Below, one piece after another: positions 17,997-25,781 of a stretch of DNA of 64,000 nt (within the stretch, counting starts at the first letter, position 1; each line of letters begins with the position of its first letter). Position numbers and translations under genes: made by a program. Source of the DNA: Sphingorhabdus sp. Alg231-15 (GTDB lineage Bacteria; Pseudomonadota; Alphaproteobacteria; Sphingomonadales; Sphingomonadaceae); NCBI RefSeq assembly GCF_900149705.1, contig NZ_LT703001.1, positions 1,612,001 to 1,676,000 on the forward strand, given 5' to 3'. The notes below the pieces were generated by a model. That model made no database searches, had not been told where the DNA came from, and saw nothing but the letters and a program-made list of their open reading frames with translations.

Positions 17997-19127
17997 TTAG
18001 AGGCTAGGATTCACCAGCACCTTCTCGCCGGTCGCCTTCTTCTCATAGCCTTTGGCAATTTCCGGATTGATCATATCCAGCAGCGAAATCTCGCTTGAAT
18101 ATTCACTGTTGAATATGCCGTTGCGCTCTTCGACCGAGTACATGCGCATTTCCATCATGCGCTCCATGCCGACCTGCTCGAGATGCGGGGTGAGCAGCCA
18201 ACCGCCAACGCCCCAATAGAGACCCAGTCCGCCGCCTAAAATGGTTTCACCGGTATCGAGGCGGCCATAGATATAGACTTGCTTGTGCACGGTAGACCCA
18301 TAGACGCTGAACTCTGCCCCGCGTTTGGCAGCCGCCTGTTCCATCGCTGTGAGGATATAGCTCGCGAGCTTCCCGCCACCAATGGCATCAAAGCCTAAAG
18401 TTGCACCGGTTTCAGCCAACGCATCGACCAGGCTCGGCATGAAGTCATCTTTGCTGCTGTCCAGCACATGGGTGACGCCGAGATCAGTGAGGATTTTCTT
18501 CTGCGCATCCGACCGGACAATGGCGACCAAGGGGATGTTATCTTTCACACAAAGTTTCGCCAGCATCTGCCCAAGATTGGACGCTGCAGCCGTATGCACC
18601 AGACCTTCATGGCCTTCGGCTTTCATCGTGTTGATAAAACCCTGCGCAGTCATCGGATTGACGAACAGCGACGCGCCTTCTTTGGCCGCTGCGCCTTCGG
18701 GGAGCGGGACACACATCATCGCTGGCATCACCCGGTGGGTGCGATACATTTCGCCGCCGACAATGGTGACAGTTTTGCCAAGCAATGCCTGTGCTGCGTC
18801 TGATGCACCGGCGGCGACAACCTTGCCCGCGCCTTCGTTACCTGCGGGAAGTTTTTTGCCTTTACGGCCTGCGAAAATACGCATCATTGCGGGATCGACA
18901 TCAGCAACAAGTGCTGGATGCCCGTCCACCGTTTCGGAGCGCACCGTATCCATTTGTGCTGGGCTGAGCAGCAAGCCGAGATCCGATGGATTAATCGGCA
19001 CTGCTTCCATCTCCACAACCACTTGATGGTCTTCCAAGTCTGGCACGGCATAAGGCTCAATCGATAGAACGAGTTTTCCATCATCGGTTACCGTGGTGAA
19101 TAGTTGCTTTGCGTTGTCGATGCTCAT
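17997..19127 (-). CDS. Zinc-type alcohol dehydrogenase-like/quinone oxidoreductase (MDR superfamily)
   Basis: 376 aa. GroES-like N-terminal part (QVVVEMEAVPINPSDLGLLL) and a Rossmann domain with a modified nucleotide motif (HTAAASNLGQMLAKLC). I do not see the Cys-rich structural-zinc loop, so it is probably the zinc-independent quinone-reductase branch. AAGGA precedes the ATG. Third in a minus-strand series after an aldo/keto reductase and a nitronate-monooxygenase-like protein. It would reduce an enone or quinone with NAD(P)H; substrate unknown. Confidence 0.86.
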   Translation of the reverse strand: MSIDNAKQLFTTVTDDGKLVLSIEPYAVPDLEDHQVVVEMEAVPINPSDLGLLLSPAQMDTVRSETVDGHPALVADVDPAMMRIFAGRKGKKLPAGNEGAGKVVAAGASDAAQALLGKTVTIVGGEMYRTHRVMPAMMCVPLPEGAAAKEGASLFVNPMTAQGFINTMKAEGHEGLVHTAAASNLGQMLAKLCVKDNIPLVAIVRSDAQKKILTDLGVTHVLDSSKDDFMPSLVDALAETGATLGFDAIGGGKLASYILTAMEQAAAKRGAEFSVYGSTVHKQVYIYGRLDTGETILGGGLGLYWGVGGWLLTPHLEQVGMERMMEMRMYSVEERNGIFNSEYSSEISLLDMINPEIAKGYEKKATGEKVLVNPSL

Positions 19128-19158
19128 TTGGGATTTCCTTATCTATATAGGGTTGGGT

Positions 19159-20094
19159 TTAAAAACTTTTGGATGCGTTCAGGGCGCTCATACGCTCAGT
19201 AATGGTGAAAAACTCTTTCACCGTTTCGTCGATAATCTGTTTGGCAGTTTTCACTTCGTCAATCAAACCGGATGATTGTCCAGCAAGGCCGACGGCGGCC
19301 TCCATATCGCCGCCAAAATAGACGTCCAATATGCCCTTGAACGTATCGGGCGGCATCAGGCCGTCTTCATAGATTTTCGCTGTGCGCTCGGTCTTCAAAG
19401 CGCGAATGCAGGGCGTGGCTTTCTTGTTCAGGACATAGGTGCCAGTTTCCTTCGCATCCAATATCGCCTGTTTATAGTTGTGATGCACCGGGCTTTCCGC
19501 ACTGGATACGAAACGCGTCCCCATCTGGACCGCCTCAGCTCCCAGCGCGAAGGCCGCTGCCATACCCTTGCCATCCGCAATACCGCCGGCTGCGACCATC
19601 GGAATGTCGGATTGACGACGGATCGCCTGAAGCAGGACCAGAGTGGACACTTCTTCGGGATTCTTGAAACCGCCACCTTCTGCCCCTTCAACCACCAGAC
19701 CGTCAATGCCAGCCTCCACGCATTTCATCGCGGCATCAACCGTTGGCACGGCATGATAGACGGTAATCCCGGCTTCTTTCAGCGGCCCGATAAATTTGGC
19801 TGGGCTCCCGGCAGACGTCGTCACAAACTTCACACCCGAACCGCAAATATGGTCCAGAATCGCCGGATCTTTCAGAAACATAATCGGCAGGTTCACGCCA
19901 AAAGGCGCATCAGTCAGATCGCTCATCTTGGCGATTTCCGCCAAGCAATTTTCCGTTTCACCGGATGATGTCTCGATAATACCCAAACCACCTGCATTGC
20001 AAACGGCAGACGCCAGTTGTGAGCGGGCAATCCAGCCCATCGGGGCCTGCACAATCGGATATTTCGCGCCGGTATGCTGGAGAAAACGGTTCAT
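19159..20094 (-). CDS. Nitronate monooxygenase-like FMN enzyme
   Basis: 311 aa TIM barrel of the 2-nitropropane dioxygenase/NMO family: YPIVQAPMGWIARSQLASAV at the N-terminus, GLVVEGAEGGGF and MVAAGGIADGKGMAAAFALG for the FMN phosphate loop, then GTRFVSSAES. Family members oxidise nitronates such as propionate-3-nitronate or act as NADH:quinone reductases; the sequence does not decide. Between the aldo/keto reductase and the MDR gene, about 30 bases from each, so probably one transcript of three redox enzymes. Confidence 0.9.
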   Translation of the reverse strand: MNRFLQHTGAKYPIVQAPMGWIARSQLASAVCNAGGLGIIETSSGETENCLAEIAKMSDLTDAPFGVNLPIMFLKDPAILDHICGSGVKFVTTSAGSPAKFIGPLKEAGITVYHAVPTVDAAMKCVEAGIDGLVVEGAEGGGFKNPEEVSTLVLLQAIRRQSDIPMVAAGGIADGKGMAAAFALGAEAVQMGTRFVSSAESPVHHNYKQAILDAKETGTYVLNKKATPCIRALKTERTAKIYEDGLMPPDTFKGILDVYFGGDMEAAVGLAGQSSGLIDEVKTAKQIIDETVKEFFTITERMSALNASKSF

Positions 20095-20126
20095 AGATTT
20101 ATCTTTCGTTGATTAGCTTGGCCCCA

Positions 20127-21146
20127 TCAGCCCATCGGATAGAGAATGTCTTTCGTCACTTTGTCGACCGCCTTCATAACCTCATCACCGAGCACCAGTT
20201 CACTCGCAGCAAAAATGTCAGGCAACTGGTCCGTGTGCGTTGCGCCAACAATCGTGGAAGCGACAAAATCATGTTGCTTGGACCACGCGGTTGCGAGAGT
20301 AACCGGGGCAATCCCTGCTTCTTCGGCGATGCCCATAAACCGCTCGGTCGATGCGATACTTTTCTCGTTCACAAAGCGTTGCGCCATTTTAAACTGTCGC
20401 TTGCCTTCCATCGCAAGATAAGCCGAGAAACGTGCGCCCTCCGGCTTTGCTCCATCATTATATTTGCCAGACAAAACACCGCCTGCAAGCGGCGAATAAG
20501 GGATCAGACTGACACCTTCCTTTTTGCAGACCTGCGCCAGTTCATCTTCGAAACGGCGATTGTTCATGCTGAAATTATTCTGGATCGTGCAGTAGCGGGT
20601 GACGCCGAGGCGCTCAGATGCTTCAAGCGATTTCATCAATCCCCAACTGGTTTCATTGGAACATCCAATAGCCCGAATTTTACCCGCGCGGATTTGATCG
20701 TCGAGCACTTCCATAGTCTCGTCATAGGCGGTGCCATGATCTGGCCAGTGGGTCTGGTACAGATCAATATAGTCTGTCCCGAGACGCTTGAGGCTGTCAT
20801 CCAGCGCCTTGACGATATTGTGGCGGTCGAGTGCGGTGTTGCCCTGACGCACGGCAGCTTGAAACCAACCACCGCTGGGACCAGCCACTTTTGTTGCCAA
20901 TATAATCGAATCGCGGTCTTTATCTTTCAACCAGCGGCCAACAATTTCTTCTGTACGCCCGGCATATTCGAGCTTTGGCGGCACAGGGTAAATTTCAGCG
21001 GTATCGAAAAAATTGATCCCAGCATCCAGCGATTGATCCATGATCTTATGCGACATGGCTTCATCAGCGCCAGTGCCAAATGTCATCGTGCCCATGCATA
21101 TATCAGAAACATGCAAGGCGCTTTTGCCGAGACGGCGTCGTTTCAT
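20127..21146 (-). CDS. Aldo/keto reductase
   Basis: 339 aa (alpha/beta)8 barrel. Catalytic tetrad positions are visible: Asp and Tyr in FFDTAEIYP, Lys in ILATKVAGPSGG, His in DLYQTHWPDHG. The C-terminal IVGATHTDQLPD fits the NADPH-binding loop. It is close to the E. coli Tas/YajO-type group. GGAG precedes the ATG. First gene of the minus-strand AKR-NMO-MDR series; NADPH-dependent reduction of an aldehyde or ketone is expected. Confidence 0.93.
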   Translation of the reverse strand: MKRRRLGKSALHVSDICMGTMTFGTGADEAMSHKIMDQSLDAGINFFDTAEIYPVPPKLEYAGRTEEIVGRWLKDKDRDSIILATKVAGPSGGWFQAAVRQGNTALDRHNIVKALDDSLKRLGTDYIDLYQTHWPDHGTAYDETMEVLDDQIRAGKIRAIGCSNETSWGLMKSLEASERLGVTRYCTIQNNFSMNNRRFEDELAQVCKKEGVSLIPYSPLAGGVLSGKYNDGAKPEGARFSAYLAMEGKRQFKMAQRFVNEKSIASTERFMGIAEEAGIAPVTLATAWSKQHDFVASTIVGATHTDQLPDIFAASELVLGDEVMKAVDKVTKDILYPMG

Positions 21147-21250
21147 TCAGGCTCTCCGGGATGGTTGGTGCTTTTAACTATGCAGTTAAAGATGCCAGAA
21201 TCTGCATAGGTTGCAAGAGGCAATGTAACGAAATCGGAAAGAGATTTGCT

Positions 21251-22168
21251 CTAGCCTGCCTGCCCGAGCACCAGACAGGCAAGAAACATAAGGAAACCGG
21301 CAAACCGATTGGATCGGAATTTGGCCAGCGCATCGTCGCCGTCGCGGCTATTCAATGTGCTCACTTGCCACAATAAATGGAGTGCCAGCGGTGTCAGTGC
21401 AACCAGACCCAAAGCCTGCGGTCGCACGATCCAGAATGCACCGGCCCAACAGGCCAGCGCCAGACAATAGAAAACCAGCACACCAAAACGCACATTATCG
21501 CCAAGCCTGAGCGCGCTTGACCGGATACCCACCAACGCATCATCCTCTCGATCCTGCAGGGCGTAAACCGTGTCAAATCCGATCACCCAGAATATTGATC
21601 CAGCATAGAGCAACAGCATCGCCCATGAAAAACCGGCTTCTATCGCCAACCATCCAACCAACGCACCCCATGAAAAAACCATACCAAGCCAGGCCTGTGG
21701 CCACCAAGTGATCCGCTTCATAAAGGGATAGCCGGCTACCAAGGCGAGGCTGGCGAGCGCGATGAGTTTGGCCGTCAGATTGAGTTGAAGCCATGTTGCC
21801 AATCCGATCAGACATAAAATTCCCAGCCATATCCAGGCTGCTTTTGGCGATACAACTCCACTGGCCAAAGGCCGTGAGCGGGTACGCTCAACCTTTTTAT
21901 CGAGGTCTCGGTCAACAATATCATTATAAACGCAGCCCGCGCCGCGCATCGCAATAGAACCCAAGAGCAACCAGAGCAGCAAATCCCAACGCTGCACCGC
22001 ACCACCAGCCAATGCGACACCCCAGGCGCAAGGCCAGAAGAGCAGCCACCAGCCAATCGGGCGATCAAGACGGGCAAGCACCGCATAAGGGCGGGCAACG
22101 GCCGGCAACAGGCCGATCAAACCGCGATATTCGGTGTCAGGGACATTGGGATGAAGATCGGATGACAT
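21251..22168 (-). CDS. ubiA: 4-hydroxybenzoate polyprenyltransferase UbiA
   Basis: 305 aa integral membrane protein with about eight or nine helices. First Asp-rich motif NDIVDRDLDKKVERTRSRPL (NDxxDxxxD) and second motif DTVYALQDREDD coordinate Mg2+ and the polyprenyl diphosphate. N-terminal RLDRPIGWWLLFWPCAWG is the family start. It prenylates 4-hydroxybenzoate in ubiquinone synthesis at the inner membrane. Other ubi genes are not nearby. A short start-to-start gap of about 110 bases with a hairpin repeat separates it from divergent rsmE. Confidence 0.96.
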   Translation of the reverse strand: MSSDLHPNVPDTEYRGLIGLLPAVARPYAVLARLDRPIGWWLLFWPCAWGVALAGGAVQRWDLLLWLLLGSIAMRGAGCVYNDIVDRDLDKKVERTRSRPLASGVVSPKAAWIWLGILCLIGLATWLQLNLTAKLIALASLALVAGYPFMKRITWWPQAWLGMVFSWGALVGWLAIEAGFSWAMLLLYAGSIFWVIGFDTVYALQDREDDALVGIRSSALRLGDNVRFGVLVFYCLALACWAGAFWIVRPQALGLVALTPLALHLLWQVSTLNSRDGDDALAKFRSNRFAGFLMFLACLVLGQAG

Positions 22169-22180
22169 ATGGGCTCTATA

Positions 22181-22265
22181 CCGTTAGTCCTGAACTTGTC
22201 GAAGGGCGTTTTTCATCGGAGAAAATCGGTCGAAAACCGTTGTTCGACAGGCTGATCACTAACGG
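22181..22265. repeat. Sphingomonad-type inverted repeat between ubiA and rsmE
   Basis: Outer arms CCGTTAGT (22181-22188) and ACTAACGG (22258-22265) enclose TCCTGAACTTGTCGAAGG and TTCGACAGGCTGA, which also pair in part. This CCTGA...TGTCGAAGG signature is one I know as a high-copy intergenic repeat of sphingomonads (recall). It fills almost the whole divergent gap, so promoters must lie inside or next to it. Confidence 0.75.
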
Positions 22266-22277
22266 ACCAAATTATAT

Positions 22278-23036
22278 ATGCCCGCCAAACCTGCTTACCC
22301 GCCGCATAGCGCCCCGCGTCTTTATGTTGATACCGAACTCAGCGAGGGCGCCGAAATCCGACTGGATGGCAACCATGCGCATTATTTGTTGAAGGTCATG
22401 CGGATTCAACAGGGTCAGCCAGTGAAATTTTTCGACAATCGAACAGGTGAATATCTGGCGCATGTCACGATGCTCGGCAAACGCGATCTCATCTTACTTA
22501 TTGATGGAAAAACGCGAGAGCGAGATATTGCACCCGACCTCTGGTTGATTGCTGCCCCGATCAAAAAGGACCGTTATAACTGGATTGCTGAAAAAGCCAC
22601 CGAACTGGGCATTGCAAAAATGATCCCGGTGCAGACCGAACGAACTCAGAATGTGCAGATCAAACCGGACAAATTACGGGCACATATGATCGAAGCGGCT
22701 GAACAATGCGAGCGCACCGCTCTACCTATGCTGGACAGGCTGATTAGATTGGATGCGTTACTCCAAAATTGGCCAGCGGATCGCCATCTGTTTTTTGCCG
22801 ACGAACGTATCCATGAAAGCGGCGAGGGTAGTTTTCGCAAGGCCCTGGTCGCAAATGGCGGCCCCGCGGCCATATTAATTGGTCCCGAAGGTGGTTTTTC
22901 TGATGCCGAAAATGCAGCGATCCGCGCCCTGCCCCAATCTGTGCCGATCTCACTCGGGCCCCGGATTTTGCGTGCCGAAACAGCCGCTATTGCTGCGATA
23001 AGCCTGTGGATGGCCGGGCGTGGCGATTGGGGTTGA
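22278..23036 (+). CDS. rsmE: 16S rRNA (uracil-1498-N3)-methyltransferase RsmE
   Basis: 252 aa SPOUT methyltransferase. N-terminal PUA-like part (YFLKV-type NHAHYLLKVMRIQQGQ, VKFFDNRTGEYLA), then the knot with ILIGPEGGFSDAEN and SLGPRILRAETAAIAAI, which bind SAM. It methylates U1498 of 16S rRNA. Length and motifs are normal. Divergent from ubiA across the repeat at 22181-22265. Confidence 0.95.
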   Translation: MPAKPAYPPHSAPRLYVDTELSEGAEIRLDGNHAHYLLKVMRIQQGQPVKFFDNRTGEYLAHVTMLGKRDLILLIDGKTRERDIAPDLWLIAAPIKKDRYNWIAEKATELGIAKMIPVQTERTQNVQIKPDKLRAHMIEAAEQCERTALPMLDRLIRLDALLQNWPADRHLFFADERIHESGEGSFRKALVANGGPAAILIGPEGGFSDAENAAIRALPQSVPISLGPRILRAETAAIAAISLWMAGRGDWG

Positions 23037-23055
23037 TCAGTATTTTTAAACTGTT

Positions 23056-23142
23056 CTAAATCATAAATTTAGTAGCCAATTCCAGTGATTGTAAAATCTC
23101 GTTAACCGCATTTGTTGGATGAAATTTTTACTAAATATTTAG
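23056..23142. promoter_or_regulatory. AT-rich upstream region with two CTAAAT...ATTTAG dyads
   Basis: CTAAAT-N5-ATTTAG at 23056-23072 and the perfect 12-bp palindrome CTAAATATTTAG at 23131-23142 lie in the 128-base AT-rich gap before the DUF11 gene. Two copies of one dyad suggest a regulator site, but no regulator can be named and low-complexity chance is possible. Confidence 0.4.
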
Positions 23143-23164
23143 GCTATTTGTCTAATGCCGCACG

Positions 23165-25309
23165 ATGAATTTGGGGTTTTTACATCTGGGATCTGATCGA
23201 TCTGGCCTCCGCCTCAAGGCGGCGCAATCAGTGGCGTGCGCCCTTGCGGCACTCTTCTTACTGTTCAGTCCAACCAACGCGATGGCCCAGACCTTTACCG
23301 CCGATTGGACCAATTTGGGACTCGGCAGCTTTCAGGGCGTGCCATCAGGAGCATCGGTAACAGCTGGTCCGCGGACAGTTACGATTACGCATCAGCAAAT
23401 TACCGACGGTGGTCCGTTTACCAACAATTACGGCACCGAGATGGTCAATTATTTCAATGGGACCATTGGATCGCAAACCGGCACACTGCTTTACACAATG
23501 GATAATGATACATTCGATCCGGATGATCGTTTCGAGACCATCTATACGTTTGATGCCAATGTGACCAATTTAGCCTTTGTCGTAGATCATGTCGACCGTG
23601 CAACCAGCCCACGCCATGATGGCGTAACGATCGAATATGATACCGGCAGTGGTACTTGGTTGAATATCCGCAGCGTACCGGCAACATTCTCTCTGGGAAG
23701 CGTCGTCGGAACAACGACCTTATCTGGTGTACAAGGCTTCCATGGGACCGGATCAGCAGGCAATCAATTTGGCACCAACGGCAATATCTCAGTCGATTTT
23801 GGTGCGATCTCGGTGCAGCGTGTTCGTATTACCTATCATTTCGGACAAGATGAGCCTGGCGACCCATCGGGACCCGCTCAGTATATCGGCTTATCCGACT
23901 TCACTTTTCAAGCGGCCGGGACGCCCATCTCCGACCTGTCGCTTTCTAAATCCGTGAGCAACACAACGCCGGTAAACGGAAGCACAATCAACTATACCCT
24001 CAATCTGACTAATAATGGGCCAGTCGCAGAGACCAACGTACTGGTTCAAGATATACTGCCAGCCGGCTTCAGCTTTACCGGTGCTACCGGCTTTGGGTCG
24101 TACTCCACCGGCACGAATTTATGGACAGTCCCCAATATTGCTTCGGGACAAACCCTATCGATCTCGATTACCGGAACGGTGACAGCACCAGCCGGCGTAA
24201 CGATTACCAATTTCGCAGAGGTTTTTTCGCAGACCAATTTCGATACGGATAGTACACCCGGTAATGGCAGCACCAATGAGGATGATGATGATAGCGCCAG
24301 CTTCACAGTGCAGGGCACACGAACCGCCGGCACCCCACCGAATTTCAATTCTATTTGTCCGATCGCCAATCAGACCCTGTTCGATTGGAACGCAGCCGGT
24401 GTCACCTGGACATCCGGCACATTGAATAATAGCTATGCTGTAACCAATATTGGGACCATAAATTTCGCGCTCAGTAATACGGGCGGTACTTATGATGATG
24501 GATCCCCGGAAGATAACAATAATAATACGGGCGGATTGGCGACCACTGAACAATCGCTCTACCAGAACCTGCAATTTGATAACCGTACACAGGTTGCGAC
24601 AACAGTGATCACCTTGCCAACCGCGGTTCCCAGCGCGCAATTCACCGTTTTTGACATTGACTTTGCCGCCAATGATTTTGCCGACAAATTGACCGTTACC
24701 GGCAGTTTTGACGGCGCTGCGGTGATGCCGACATTAACCAATGGTGTGGTCAATTATGTCGTGGGAAATGTTGCTATTGGTGACGGTGGGTCCAATTCAG
24801 ATTCAGCCAATGGTAATGTCGTCGTCACATTTTCGTCACCCGTTGACACGATCACGATTGAATATGGCAACGCCAGCACGGCACCTGCCAATCCCGACGG
24901 TCAGGCGATATCCATTCACGACATTAACCTCTGCAATCCGACAACAACATTGAGCGTTACCAAGATCAGCAGCGTAATCAGCGACCCCGTCAACGGCACC
25001 ACCGACCCGAAATCCATTCCCGGTGCAACCATTCAATATTGCATATTGATCTCCAATGCCGGTAGCGCCACCGCTTCGTCGATAAGTGCAACCGATACGA
25101 TCCCGGGAAATTTAACCTATACTGCGGCGTCGATGCAAAGCGGGAGCAACTGTGGTTCAGCGGCAACCGCTGAAGACGATGACAATAGTGGTGCTGACGA
25201 GAATGATCCCTTTGGTGCATCAATCAGCGGAGCGGTTCTTACTGCAACTGCAGCCAGCCTGGGGCCCGCAGAGGGCTATGCCCTGACATTTCAGGTTACC
25301 GTAGACTAA
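23165..25309 (+). CDS. Secreted DUF11-repeat protein
   Basis: 714 aa. Signal peptide with hydrophobic core (VACALAALFLLFS) and cleavage near NAMAQ. Residues about 45-255 form a jelly-roll-like domain with acidic calcium-type loops (MDNDTFDPDDRF). Residues about 258-385 are a DUF11 repeat (LSLSKSVSNTTPVNGSTINY, ending NEDDDDSASF). A second lectin-like segment and a second DUF11 repeat follow to the end. DUF11 proteins are extracellular or surface adhesins/scaffolds. There is no obvious anchor or sorting tail. It is low in Lys and Cys, rich in Thr/Asn/Ser/Gly. Its stop overlaps that of the convergent yaiI gene by 3 bases. Confidence 0.85.
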   Translation: MNLGFLHLGSDRSGLRLKAAQSVACALAALFLLFSPTNAMAQTFTADWTNLGLGSFQGVPSGASVTAGPRTVTITHQQITDGGPFTNNYGTEMVNYFNGTIGSQTGTLLYTMDNDTFDPDDRFETIYTFDANVTNLAFVVDHVDRATSPRHDGVTIEYDTGSGTWLNIRSVPATFSLGSVVGTTTLSGVQGFHGTGSAGNQFGTNGNISVDFGAISVQRVRITYHFGQDEPGDPSGPAQYIGLSDFTFQAAGTPISDLSLSKSVSNTTPVNGSTINYTLNLTNNGPVAETNVLVQDILPAGFSFTGATGFGSYSTGTNLWTVPNIASGQTLSISITGTVTAPAGVTITNFAEVFSQTNFDTDSTPGNGSTNEDDDDSASFTVQGTRTAGTPPNFNSICPIANQTLFDWNAAGVTWTSGTLNNSYAVTNIGTINFALSNTGGTYDDGSPEDNNNNTGGLATTEQSLYQNLQFDNRTQVATTVITLPTAVPSAQFTVFDIDFAANDFADKLTVTGSFDGAAVMPTLTNGVVNYVVGNVAIGDGGSNSDSANGNVVVTFSSPVDTITIEYGNASTAPANPDGQAISIHDINLCNPTTTLSVTKISSVISDPVNGTTDPKSIPGATIQYCILISNAGSATASSISATDTIPGNLTYTAASMQSGSNCGSAATAEDDDNSGADENDPFGASISGAVLTATAASLGPAEGYALTFQVTVD

Positions 25310-25773
25310 GCGCCACGCTTTAGACGCATCAGCGCCTCATCCAGAGACGACAGAAATTTTGACCGATCAGCTTTGGTGAATGGCGGCGGACCGCCGATAT
25401 TCTCTGTGCCCATACCGGCGCGCAAGTCGGCCATGATCGCCCTCGTTGCTACAGCGGCTCCAATGGAATCAGCGGTAAACGGCTTTCCATTGGAAGCAAT
25501 AACCACTGATCCAGCCTTGACGCAGCGATCAGCCAGCAAAATATCCGACGTGATCACCACCGTTTTTTCCGATGCACGCTCCGCAATATAGTCATCAGCG
25601 GCATCAAACGCGTCACTTACCACCACACGGCTGACCAACGGATGCTGCGGTACGCGGAAATGACTGTTGCTTACAATGACCACCGGTACTTCAAGGCGGT
25701 AGACGACCTTGTAAATCTCATCCTTTACTGGACATGCATCGGCATCGACAAATATCTGGATAGCGTCAGTCAT
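25306..25773 (-). CDS. YaiI/YqxD family protein (DUF188, PIN-like)
   Basis: 155 aa, matching the usual family length. N-terminal QIFVDADACPVKDEIYK holds the conserved Asp pair; later VVVSDAFDAADDYIAE, then VVITSDILLADRC and GGPPPFTKADRSKF. The family is structurally close to PIN nucleases, but its role is not established. It follows the DEAD-box helicase by 8 bases on the same strand, which hints at RNA metabolism; that is inference. Confidence 0.9.
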   Translation of the reverse strand: MTDAIQIFVDADACPVKDEIYKVVYRLEVPVVIVSNSHFRVPQHPLVSRVVVSDAFDAADDYIAERASEKTVVITSDILLADRCVKAGSVVIASNGKPFTADSIGAAVATRAIMADLRAGMGTENIGGPPPFTKADRSKFLSSLDEALMRLKRGA

Positions 25774-25781
25774 AGATTGGC

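Noticed and set aside
20109-21209. 366-residue plus-strand frame
   Set aside because: Antisense to the aldo/keto reductase; the protein is Arg/His/Phe-rich and shows no domain, as expected of a shadow frame.
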